Assembly (NCBI GenBank): GCA_006503535.1
Contig: QYRS01000011.1
Location: 2,232,001-2,296,000 of the forward strand
DNA: 64,000 nucleotides
Direction: 5' to 3'
Origin: Arthrinium phaeospermum
Lineage: Eukaryota > Ascomycota > Sordariomycetes > Amphisphaeriales > Apiosporaceae
Shown: positions 10,544 to 21,574 of the stretch, piece after piece
Layout: each line of letters begins with the position of its first letter
Numbering within the stretch: position 1 is the stretch's first letter
Made by a program: the position numbers and the translations under genes
Notes under the pieces: model-generated
Seen by the model: the letters and a program-made list of their open reading frames with translations, nothing else
Database searches by the model: none
Told to the model about the DNA's origin: nothing

Positions 10544-11317
10544 TCAAATCATACGACGACGGCGCTGCTGCTGACGACCACCCGCCTTAGCACCAGCTTT
10601 AGCCCCAGCCCCAGCAGCACCCCCAGCCGCACCCCCAACCTGCACATTCTCCCCCCCTTGCAGCCGCTTCTGCACCCCCGCCAGCCCCGGGAAACTCGCC
10701 GCGGGACACCCGTCCCCCGTGCGCCCCGTCGTGTCAAAGTTGAAGTTCTGCAGCGTATTGACGATGGCGTTGATGCGCGCCCTATTCGCAGCCAAAGATG
10801 TATCGCTGGCGGGGTCGGGAAAGGAAATGGGCACGCTGCCGGCCTTGCCCCGCGCCACGAACGCCGTCAGCGTCGAGGCCACCGCCGCCTTGCTCGGCGG
10901 GCACGTGCAGGGGATGTTGATGTTGTTGGCGCCCACGCAGCTGCCGGGCTGGGACTGGCTGGGGACGCCGGCGGTGAGGCCGTAGTTGGGGATGACGGAC
11001 TCGCTGATGGGGCCGGTGGCGTTACCGCCTACTGCGTTGCCGTTGCCGTTGCCGTTGCCATTGCCACCCTTGTTATTGTTGTTGTTGCCGTTACCCTTGC
11101 CGCCGGTGGCTGAAGGGACGGCGGCGCTGCCGGTGCTGGTGCTGCTGGAGCGGGCCGCTCCCGATGACGCGGCCGGCGTGCCCTTGTTGGTGCCGGCGGC
11201 GGCAGCGGCGCCCTTTCCGCTCAGTTGCTTGTCTGTCGCGGTGGCTCCCACGTCGGCGCCTGTCGGCATGCCGATCGCGGCGGTGGCGAAGCAGAGAACG
11301 ACGGTGGAAAACTTCAT
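10544..11317 (-). CDS. secreted Ala/Gly/Asn-rich protein, unknown
   Basis: This is a 257-residue single-exon protein. The ATG at 11317 is chosen because it opens a clear signal peptide (MKFSTVVLCFATAAIG, cleavage near residue 16-18); the frame upstream of it is not protein-like. A low-complexity Ala/Ser/Thr region (20-70) leads into a Gly-Asn repeat (73-95). Next comes a compact segment (about 106-220) with four cysteines, C127, C137, C139 and C204. It begins CVGANNINIPCTCPPSK and has hydrophobic spacing (STLTAFVARGK, RINAIVNTLQNFNFD), as in a folded secreted domain common among ascomycete hypothetical proteins. The tail is Gly/Ala-rich and ends in a QQQRRRR cluster. There is no GPI signal or transmembrane helix. 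It is likely cell-wall or extracellular. The catalytic function is unknown. Confidence 0.82.
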   Translation of the reverse strand: MKFSTVVLCFATAAIGMPTGADVGATATDKQLSGKGAAAAAGTNKGTPAASSGAARSSSTSTGSAAVPSATGGKGNGNNNNNKGGNGNGNGNGNAVGGNATGPISESVIPNYGLTAGVPSQSQPGSCVGANNINIPCTCPPSKAAVASTLTAFVARGKAGSVPISFPDPASDTSLAANRARINAIVNTLQNFNFDTTGRTGDGCPAASFPGLAGVQKRLQGGENVQVGGAAGGAAGAGAKAGAKAGGRQQQRRRRMI

Positions 11318-11580
11318 CTTGTCGATTATATCCTTTGGTGGAGATGGTCGTTGTGGGTGGGTAGGAGAATAAGATGACCAAGAAAAGTTGATCTGGTTGA
11401 GATGTGTATGTACAGAAGAAGAAGAAGAAGAAGAAGAGCTGTACCAGCAGTATCTCGAACCGGCGAGCGAAGAAGAAGAGGATAGACGGCAACGAGAAGA
11501 TCTGTGTAGTTCTGGTGTGGTGATCACTGACTGGGAAGATGGCCGATCATGTCAAGTCCAACCGACGCCGGGCGGCGACG

Positions 11581-11588
11581 GTATTTAT
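11581..11588 (-). promoter_or_regulatory. TATA-like element of the secreted-protein gene
   Basis: On the minus strand the bases read CATAAATAC, about 265 nt upstream of the ATG at 11317. A GAA/TTC microsatellite (11414-11436) and pyrimidine-rich sequence in between would form the leader. The placement is plausible but unproven. Confidence 0.3.
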
Positions 11589-13316
11589 GCACAACATCGT
11601 CGTTGCATCCGACTACCGACAATACTACCTACTATTAACCGCCATCAATTAGAACATTAAGAGTATTATTACCATTATAGAACGACATATCCCTGTCTTG
11701 ACATTCATAACGTAGCAGCCACTGCCGCGAAGGGTGCATTCTATGTGAAATGATGGTGTTGTATTGTTCTGGTGTGTGCCTGTCTCCGTTTCACAGTCGC
11801 CCGCCTCCCCGCGCCCTGCCAGCAAATGTGGGATCGCCGCATCCTTGAAACGAGCCGACATCAAAACCTCCGAGGCGGTCGCACGAGAAACGGGAATGGT
11901 AAAACGCCGGCAGCAGCAGTCGCGCGGCAAAAAGATATTCTGCAGATGGAAGAAACAACTAATTATGGCAATTGATTCGCGACTACGATTCGTGATCTTT
12001 CTTTCGTCTGAACTTTGGCCACGGAGCTCCATCCGCGCAAGCTGCACGGCCAATGGGCAAGTCCAGACGATGACAAAACCGGGGGTCAAGCGCTGATCTC
12101 AGCGTTGATCATTGTTTCTAGATCTGCAGCTGGCCCCTGCGTTTTCTGGAGCAAAAAAGGTCCAGGCCAGCCAGCTTGCCAGCTTTGCCAGGCCCAGGCA
12201 CCAGGTCGCCTCCCAGCTGTGTGTGTGTGAGAGCTGTCTGTCTGGTCTTGGCGGCCGGGCCAATTGGCGTTTCAATACAATCCCACCTATGTTTCGATTT
12301 TCTCCAGGGGTCTCAACTTGGCGGCAGCGGCGGCGGCGAACCGTCGGCGGTAAACGGAGCATTAACGACCTTAAACATTCACATATATCTGTTCATTACC
12401 TTCTGATTCGGGCGCTGGCCGCCGCCGTCGTGTTTGAACCACCAGCCCGTCCACCCACCCCGCCTGGCTGTCCCTTTTCCCCATCTCTCTACCACTATTT
12501 CTTCTGCTTGCTGATATGTCCAGCCAGTACTCTTGCGAGTGACCCGCCTGCCCGCCCCTTCTTACCTATACCCAATAGATAGTTCCCAGAATGAGACCTC
12601 TTCGTCGTTCCTCCGACGTGGACCTACGTTACCCTCGCCTACAGATGTGCGAAAGTAAGGAGCGAAGAAAGAACCCGTCCCGTCTATCCAGATGAGATGA
12701 ACACGTATCTATCTGCTCACCCGCCTCGCGTAGCTCGCCGTCGCCATCGAGTGTCTTGTCACATGCGCAGGTGGTTCGTTCTTAGCATGCTGAGCGATGC
12801 ATAGTGGCAGTGGCAGTGGCCCATACGCGATTGCTTCGCTGGCGAGTTCGCATCGCATCGCGTCGCATCTCGGCCCTCCTCCTTCTCGCAAATTGAGCGT
12901 GTCAGACGACCCCTCTCTCAATCAAGAAACGGGCCGGCGCGAGATGGAATCCCCAATGGAGCAAGCCGTCGCCGGCCGCCGCTGCCCTGGTGGATAGAGG
13001 GATGGCTGCCCGAGATAAGCCGGCAGCCTGGGGGCGCGAAATGCCATATAGCATAGCACGATGTGGTGCGAGCCCAGCAGCGTTTTGTCTCCGTGGTGCC
13101 TCACGAGGCCACTCAGACCTTCTGCTGCTGCCGTTTTGGCTGCGGTTGTTGTTGTTGTTGTGTAACGTCGGAAAGGGATGCCTGATTAGGTAATCGCTGG
13201 CAGGCGAGTTCCCCCCTCCCTCGACCCTCCGAGATCGATCAGGTCGAACAACACAAGTCGGCCTACTACTACAACAAGTAAGAAAAACAGTTGCTCCGGT
13301 GGTGGTTAAGTGTGAG

Positions 13317-13342
13317 GGTGTGTGTGTGTGTGTGCGCGCGCG
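13317..13342. repeat. GT/GC alternating purine-pyrimidine tract
   Basis: A GT dinucleotide run passes directly into GC dinucleotides (TGTGTGTGTGTGCGCGCGCG type). Such alternating tracts can adopt Z-DNA under supercoiling and are commonly length-variable. It lies in non-coding sequence. Confidence 0.8.
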
Positions 13343-14557
13343 ATGATTGAGAATGATGGTGTCGATGTGTAATTACACACACAAGGCCAAAGGGAGGCAT
13401 TGCCTCCTTCCTGCCACCACCACCCACCACCACGAAAGATGAGCTGGTTTCGTCATCGTCACCATCGCGCGTTCTCAAACCACCATCGCCGCGCGACAAG
13501 TAAAGACGCGGCCCGGCCAAACGAGCAATCACATACATATTCACATGAGCGAGTGGAATTGAAAGAACACGAATCGTCTGTGTGTATGTGCGTGCACGCG
13601 CGTTGAGTAAGGAGAAAAGAAAACTGACGTTAGATGAGGTAAGAGCTCACATATGATATGTACGAGACGGGAACTACTTGAATGCAAAAGCAGTAATACA
13701 GTAAGCACGCACAGGGAAGGAGGAGACGCGGGCTAGTTAGTGTTTAAGCAAGGCCTAGAAGCACGACACCTCGTATCGGCAAAGCTGGTCCCTGATCCGC
13801 ACACACTCTTGCGCACGCACGCGCATACATAACACATTCGGGAACCCGTCGGCTTGGTTGGCCAAGTATGGGGAGATAGGGATAGGCGGCATGAGGGAGC
13901 TGCTTGGGGAGCTGGGGGGAGGTGCGCGGCAGAAGAGAGCGAGCCAGGGCCACATCCCAATGGGGTGGTGATACAGCATGATGCTAATGCCGCCACAGCG
14001 TTCTTGGTCCTGTCTCGCATGCCTTTCCTCCCCGGGATGGTGTGCAGGAGAGGCAGAGGCGTTCTCGGCCATCGCTTGCTGCTCACATCATCCATGGGTA
14101 GCTCGTGGGAGAGCCGCATACACACACCACCACCACAGCTGGTACCCCAGATCTACCGGACAAGGGTCCGGCGCAATGGGCATTCCCAACACAACATCAT
14201 CGTCATCATCGCTCCGTCACACTCCACCTTCCTGTGGCTTGCTTATATGGAAATCACATCACACTCACTGTCGTCCAATCACGGCCCCAATGGCCTTCGC
14301 GAGTGCATCGAGGTTGCTGGGAAGAAGAAAAGTCAGTAGATGCTTGTGACTTTGACACGGCAGGGGGGGTAAAGTAAGCTTACCTCGCCATGCTTACCAA
14401 ATCCATGGACCCGGGAGGATACGAGGTGAGTCCCGGGATGTGAAAGATGGACCAGCTGCTCACCTAGGTAAGCTAGGCCATGTTAGGTGAGAGAACTGTT
14501 ACCCTTTCGGGCGCCGTGGTTGTGGTTGGCAGTGCCAATGATGTGAAGGGATGCCGG

Positions 14558-14573
14558 GCCATTGGCCAATGGC
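14558..14573. promoter_or_regulatory. 16-bp perfect palindrome with head-to-head CCAAT boxes
   Basis: GCCATTGGCCAATGGC reads the same on both strands and presents a CCAAT core on each. CCAAT is the site of the fungal CBC/HAP complex. No adjacent gene is evident, so whether it is used is unknown. Confidence 0.35.
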
Positions 14574-16208
14574 GGATAGCAAACATGGGTCTTGAAGCTG
14601 AGTGGCTTGCCTAGACGCGCAAGCCCGGGCTGACAATACGGCCCCGGCCCCATATGATCGCTGAGAAGGGCTTCATCCTAGCTCTGGTCACGACGCAGAT
14701 ACGGCTTCTACTGTAGTCGCGCTTATACGCGAGGGCGTTGATGGTGTGAAAGTGAGGGGTTGCTCGAAGACTCCGGCCGGAGATATCAGATTTCACTTGG
14801 TATAGGGATCTCCTAGGAGGAATGCATCATACGCCACCCATCCTCTGACGAAAGTATTCCTGCCTTGAGCTAGTTGCGAAGCGCTGCGGCGTGCACACGA
14901 GGTCCATTGTGACTGTAGAGAAGTATCGTCGCTGAAAGCGAAGTTGCATGCTCTGCTCTGTTCAACATGGTTGTCATGGGCGGTTTGCCTAGGTAGACTG
15001 GTCAGTCAGTCATCCATTCTAGCTCGTAAAGAAAGCGAATGCCATCATCGTGTGTAACGGCCTGGGCCCCCCAGACTCGTAACGGTAACGGGCGTGATTT
15101 CACGTTTTCATACCTTGTCCTATCCCTCCCCCCAAATGCACGCAATTGCATGATGCAAGGAAGGGTTGCAGGCAGCCTGCAGGAGTGGTGCAGTAGTGCA
15201 CCATTGAGCCTGTGCGAGTGAGAGAAAAGAGAGATCGCTCGAGGCAGTCAGCAAGCCCGCTCGCTACAACCGCCCAATGCGACGGCCACCCCTCACACCC
15301 CCTCCAGTTCGTCGGTGCCCACCCACACACGCGACGGGGGTGGCTGATTCGGCGACGTCCAGAATCTCCCGGATGTACACTGCTGGTTCCTCCTTGGGTG
15401 CCGGTGCTGCTGTACCGCCCGGCCTGCCATGAATCCACCCTGGATCTCTGTTTTCGGCGAGCTGCATCCACAGCATCACCACTGCCGCATGTGGCAGCAT
15501 TTTCAAATGGGTCCTCTGCCGCACGGCATCGGGGGATACGGCTTGTCGTCGCGGCTCGCCCAAGGCCACTCCGAAATTTCCATGTACAGACAGGCGATAA
15601 CATGGTAGCATTGTTGGCCCTACTTGCATCGCCCTTCATATGTAACCCAGTTGACGTGCATGGCGGAACTACGACAGGATCTCGTATGATGCTCATGCAA
15701 GATGCACCCGAACTCAATAGGCAACTGCTGCTGACTTGGGGTGCAAGCCGCGTCATACGGAACTTGCCATCTATGCCATTGAGATAGGCTTTTGTCGTGC
15801 CGCCTGCACCAGGATGCTCGGGGCTATCGGGCTCAAGGGATCAGCAGTGGAAGCTGCGTGTAACCATATGACCATCTGTGTGCGACGGTTAATGTGAGAC
15901 ATAAGAGTCACCCTGCTTCGTGGCATGCCAACGGAAATGCTAATGTGAAAGCGCATTGGGCCGTCGGTCCAGGGTTTTCTGTTGATTAGTATCACGAAAT
16001 ACCGGTACATCACCAAGAATGAGGGCCGCGCAACTTGCAAGTCTAGACTCTGGTGTAGATCGCGACTACTTGCTCGCTCAGAGGCTTGGCCTGATAAGCT
16101 TGTCCCCCAATGACTCCTCCAGTGGGCAGTGGAAACGAACGCGACAAGATGCACGTTCGCACCCGATGTGATTGGATATCAGAGAGCCGCAGCGACCATC
16201 AGAACGTG

Positions 16209-16225
16209 CCCCCCCCCCCCCCCCC
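16209..16225. repeat. 17-base C homopolymer
   Basis: An uninterrupted run of 17 cytosines in non-coding DNA. Its length may be an assembly approximation. The complementary strand is a G-tract. Confidence 0.9.
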
Positions 16226-19200
16226 AACACGAAGGCAAAGATAATAATAGCAATGGCTGATTGGCAGCTGAAGAAAGCGTACCGCATGCAGCTCTAAAGC
16301 AGCCAAAGAAACAATATCAACGTCACAGAACTCGTCTCAGCAGCCATCGACTTTTTAGTTTTCTTGTTACCGAAGCCAGCGCCAATCTCATACTGTAGCA
16401 CCGCCCGTCGGAGTTGGGAGAATGTGAGTTGCGACAGCAGGGCCGGCGCTGACGCCATCTCGTCCGATCCAGCTAGAAGGGGAAACGGGCCACAATTGTT
16501 TCCGCGAATGGCAGCGAGGAATCCGTCGAGAAATTTCCGTAATTGGACAAGGTGACGGAGGACGGAGGCTAGGTGCCACGGCGCGTGGGAGCAAACTGGC
16601 ACCCCAAGGTCCGTCGCTGGTCGCCTTGCCGTTTCCAGATGGCCGGCAAGCTGCTTGGATCTTCTGCTGATCATAGAGGTCGGCTGCCCCAATTAATTCC
16701 CATCCCGGGCCGCTCAATGCCAGATCGTCGACTGGGCGAGCTAGTCAAGGTGTCATGTGCTATCTCGAACCACGGTCTTGTACTGTAGAGGCGCGCTTGG
16801 GTGGTTGGTGGCTGGTCTATCCTACCCTGCCTCGAGGGGCAGCCCGAAGCCTCTTTCGAGATCGCACAATCCAATAGATGGCCAGCTCAGCAGCCAACGA
16901 CGGGGATCCAGACGGTCCTCTGCGAGAAGTCCACATGCAGGCTGCATGTACCCAGCGTGTATGCCAGAGGTTTCTTTTGCTCCCTGGTCACACAAACCCC
17001 GCAACTTCCACGCGACATGGCAAAGAAGATGGTGTCGCCGCCAGATGGCTTGGTCGCTAGAGTCCGCAATGCACATTCATCTATACATATATAGGCATGT
17101 GCTTGAAGAGGATGCTCAAGGCATCGAAATAGCCTATCAAGCAGGTCATAGTTTTTGTCAAATCTGCTGAATACAGGTGCGCCTGTGACGGGCCATGCTA
17201 TTGCCGCAACGTGATTCGACAGGGAGAACTCGGAGAGTCCAAACGGGCACTAGAGCCTCGGCGGGGTTTGGAGGAGTGAGATACAGAAATCGGGTTGCCA
17301 AACCACTAGGACTCAACAGTTCGTTCAGTCCGCAGAGGCAGAGGGCCCCCGATCGTCGTCGCGATCACACTCTCACATCCGCGCTGCTTAGCCAGTGGGT
17401 AGGAGCCCGTTTTTCTTTTGGCTGGGTGCGGAGCAGTGTTTCCGATTTGGCTGTGCGATACTGATCTTGCCTCGTTCGTCTGCCTTGAAAATTCTGCTAT
17501 AGTGCCGAATGCTGCGATATGACAGATGGGCGGGAGGGCGGACGGCCCTTCTCCATCACGAGAGTGGCATCGAGTCACGATCGCTCCGCAATCGTAAGGA
17601 GCGCGAGCATGACCAAGCGTCTCGGTGCTTGCTGGCGAATGGATGCACTGGGTACTCGCCATAGCTCCGTCTTGCAAAAGACAGAGACAGCGACAGAGCA
17701 TCCCCACTCTTCGGTTCCAATCGTGCATTGTGCAGATGCAGGTCCGAGTGGAAAAGGATAAGCGCGGGTCGCAAAGCTGGCTGCCGTACTCCAAAAGATA
17801 CCTGCCGACGACTTGCACACCCCCTGCCCGTGGCTTCAAAATATATACATATTGATCTGTATGCTAAAAAAGAGACGATCCACCGGCATGGGCGTGCACT
17901 ATCTTGGTGCATGCTTAGTGGCGCGACTAGATCAGAGCCATCGCAACCGACCCTGTCAGAGGGTGGTGTCCTGTCTCAGCCTTGACATCCCGTCAGCAGA
18001 GGAGCAGGGAAGCTATAGACCTGTTGGAGGGGTCGACGGCCAATGCTGATCGGCTTTGGAGATATTAGCGATGCGCTTGCTCAGGAGCATTGATATCCGC
18101 GAGTGCAGATGGCAGCTTGTTCCGTCATGGGCAGCCGAGATAGGCAATCCGATCGTCAACGTATTTGCCCTTTCTGCCGCTCTCTGCCGCTCCCTGGGGA
18201 AGAAGACGTTGCCAGTGACGACTTCGGCGCGAGTTGCCGGGCTGTATACTCGAAAGCTTCTCATTGCGAATGTAGGTGTACTTGGGGAATCTGGGGTGGG
18301 CATCCATGTCACAAGGCTACTGTAGGTAGAGCAATACCTCGCTCGATAGTCGGCTGTCGCGCGACGGACCGAATTGGCATGCAAACAACGACCGTTTAAC
18401 CAAAACGGCAAGAACGAGGGGTTGCTCAAGTCAGTCTAGTGCGCCTGCCATATTAATGCCCGGGGGGCGAAGACCGCGTTGGCAAGCTGAAAGTGAGTGG
18501 TTGAGTGCATCAATTCATGCAACGGCGGACCGTATGTAAGGTAGGTAAGTAGGTACTCCGTCTTGTAGGTAGGCAGAGAGCATGTGCAATAGTTGGTCAA
18601 GCCGACATTGACGAAGAAAGCTGGCTGCTTGGTTGCTGGCTTTTGGTGTTGAGGAATTCTGACATGTGAGGACTGCATATGTGGTGTGCGCGTGGCTGCA
18701 GATTGGACAGGCCATATCGCCGCACAGTAGGGACCAGGTTTCTGCAGAGGCGTATGCAAGTCGTGATTGTTTGGCTTGCTGGGTGTGGTGATTAGCCGGC
18801 CTCTAGCCATGCACATGTATGTAGGAACCCATCTCGATGTTTTGCGCTGGCGCATGCAGGAGGCCGCGTTGGGCAAAAGATTAGCAGGTCGGGGTTACTG
18901 GGGATCACTCGCTGCGATCATTGATCGTTGATGGCGAGCTTTGGAAAGGCGATCCTGCGATGTGTCTTGTTCCTTGCCCATCAGTCGATTGGGAAGAGCC
19001 CTGATGGAGAGCCTATGCCGTTGATCTCGAGGACAAATCGTGAAAGCGTTGGCCAAGATGCGGAAGTAGCATGGATGTCATGGGCCATGGTGGGGTAGGC
19101 ACGAAGTACGTGTATTCACGAAACCATGCAGGCAGGATTGGGAAAAAAAAAGAGATAAAAAAAATAAGAAGCAAGTACCCTTCAAGTACACAATTGAATT

Positions 19201-21574
19201 GAAGCTTCCCCCAAAACGACAGTTGCATGCGCCCCAACGACGCTGGCAGGCCAAAATCCAATACTTCAGTCTGAACTGCCCGGGCAGTTGATCATTGAAC
19301 CATCTGGAATATCCACTACATGTAGGTATGCATTACTGAGTTACTCCGTATTTTGCTTCGTATTACCCAGGCATGAAAAGAAGGCAGGCAGTGTTGAAGC
19401 ATGGAGTCGAGTCCGCTGGTTAATCAAGATTTTGACTGGTCGGGTCTCCAGCGATTAGTCTTTGTGTGCTGCGCTGCTCTCCCGCCGACGATCAGCCATT
19501 GAGAGCTCGAAATTTCGGGGGGGCTGGCACCTGTCGCTCAGCAACAATTGAACTGCCCCTCCATTCAGGTGGGAGTTTGAAAAATTGGGGCATCGGAACT
19601 TCCAAGTTTTGTCAATTTTCCCTCTTACTGTCCAATCTGCGGGGGGCTTTTATCTCTCCCATTCCGTGCTAAATACATGTACTTATGTGCTAGCAGCCCC
19701 TTAGCGAGGTCGGTACAAGAAGTACCCCCAGCCCTCGAGTTACTGGCAACTAACTGGGTCCCACGGGCGATTAGGTTAAGCACCACCATAGCGCCGCGGT
19801 GGGGATATCTACAGGTACTTACTTGCCAGCCGACTAGCAAGACTGTCCGCCTTACATAACCATGTCTTGCTCGCGACTATTCGCCTTGATCTACACAGTA
19901 TATTGGAGATTTACTTCTAGATAGCGTTTGTGGCAGGGGAGCTAGGAGGAAAAAAAAGCAGGCCGTGCGACCCGTGATTACTGTAGCAGCTTTCGAACCT
20001 CGACTCGACGATTGCAAACCTGGCAAAGTACCTACATCCCGAAAACCGGTACAAGGATATGTAGACATGCTAACTACATATCTAACCGGACCATTGACTG
20101 ATGCACCCAGAATGCACCCATCAAGGAAATCCCCAGGGTCCAACTCGAGGTGGAGCAGTTGCATAGAGGAGGGGGAGGAGGGGCTGTCGTTGGAGCTCTG
20201 CTCGCCTATACGGAGCAATGTACGTAACCCAATATATCTCTGACGGGCTGCCAAAGATCTGGCGGATTACGTCGGGGGGTGGGATCGAGGATGGTATGGT
20301 ATGGGTGTCTCACCCACCCCATGTCTTACCTATAGCTTGCCCGGGAATAGCAGCTTTGTCTCTGTTTTACATGTCTGGCTCCTTCTTGAACGGAACACGC
20401 GTAGAGACCAAGAGAGGACGAGTGACAGATGCAAAGAGGAAGGTGTCTCTCTGTATGCTGCCGTCGCCCGTTTCACTTGCACGCATGCCTCGGCGCACCG
20501 CGTACGACTTGACAGTCTGCGTACTTTGGTCCGCCAATGAGATCTGAACCGAACAGCGAGCAGCAGAGCCTCGAGCAAGGATCCAGAAAAAAAAAGGCCA
20601 CTTTCTGAGATAAGACAGGGATGTACGCTGTCTCTCGATTGGCAGATCTCTCCGTCGGCTTTGACATGACTCGAGTCGCATGCGCGTTTAAAGATGGATG
20701 TACGCGCTACCTACGTTGCAATAGCCAAGTGGCCCCAGAAAACAGTCCGACACTTTCCTTTGCTGCATATGACGATGTCTTCGTCTATCACGAGTTGGTC
20801 GCCAAGGAGAGCAGAAAGCGGAAAGCGCGAGAGCGAACCACCGAACAACCGAGGGGAAGCGGTCGCGATGGAACGAGAAGAGAAGAAGCATGTTAGAAGA
20901 AATAGTATTACCCGATTTCATGGTCTGTTCTCCTAATCTATGAATAATGATGCCGTAGCAATCAAGAAACGTGCAGCCATGTGTGTAAACAAGAGTCGCA
21001 ATCTACTGCCACATCTGACCAAACAGGCGCTGTCTAGATATTGCCTTCCCCCAAGAAACTTTTGTGTTTTCCCCAGAAACCAAGGAAACTTGACAAATAA
21101 CGAGCAATAAGGAAGATATGCTATGTTTTCCGACCAGTCGCATATGCAGAAACCAGACGACCACCAGGCGGGAGACAACACACACCCCGCACACAGTCTT
21201 TTTTAATTTTTGCTTGCACCACCACCAACCACCACCACCACCACCATTATAGAGTGATATACCAACGAAGAAGAACGTCAGCTGCGCCCGTGGCCAATTA
21301 ATGGGCGCGCGAATCGACATCGACAGGTCGGAGGGATCATCTGGTCCGTCTAGCAAAAAAAGCGTAAAGTAGAGGGGCACCAGTAAGAGGGAGAAAAGAG
21401 GAACAGGGGTCGAGTGCTGTTGAACCTCAACTCCGGTTCCGTCCATCCTCTCTCTCGACAAGGGGAGGAGCAATAAAAATACGAGGGTCAATTTCGAATC
21501 TGATTTTCGTGAATCATAAAGGGCGTGATCGTAACATCCAGCCAGGTCCGCTCTAAATGGGACCGACTGATCAT

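Larger units (their letters stand above)
11318..21574. other. 10-kb gene-poor region
   Basis: No gene can be supported over this stretch, apart from promoter sequence of the secreted-protein gene at the left and the 3' flank of the GT2 gene at the right. Base composition is not AT-rich, so this is not typical RIP-mutated transposon. A few moderately coding-like open frames occur (16294-16692 minus, 18056-18325 plus), but they lack a convincing start, splice partner or family. It contains simple repeats, a 17-base C run and a CCAAT palindrome, listed separately. Confidence 0.5.

Noticed and set aside
21003..21574. Minus-strand continuation below the GT2 stop codon
   Set aside because: Out of the spliced frame after the stop at 21575-21577. 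It reads as 3' UTR with poly-Gly/Trp from an ACC repeat.
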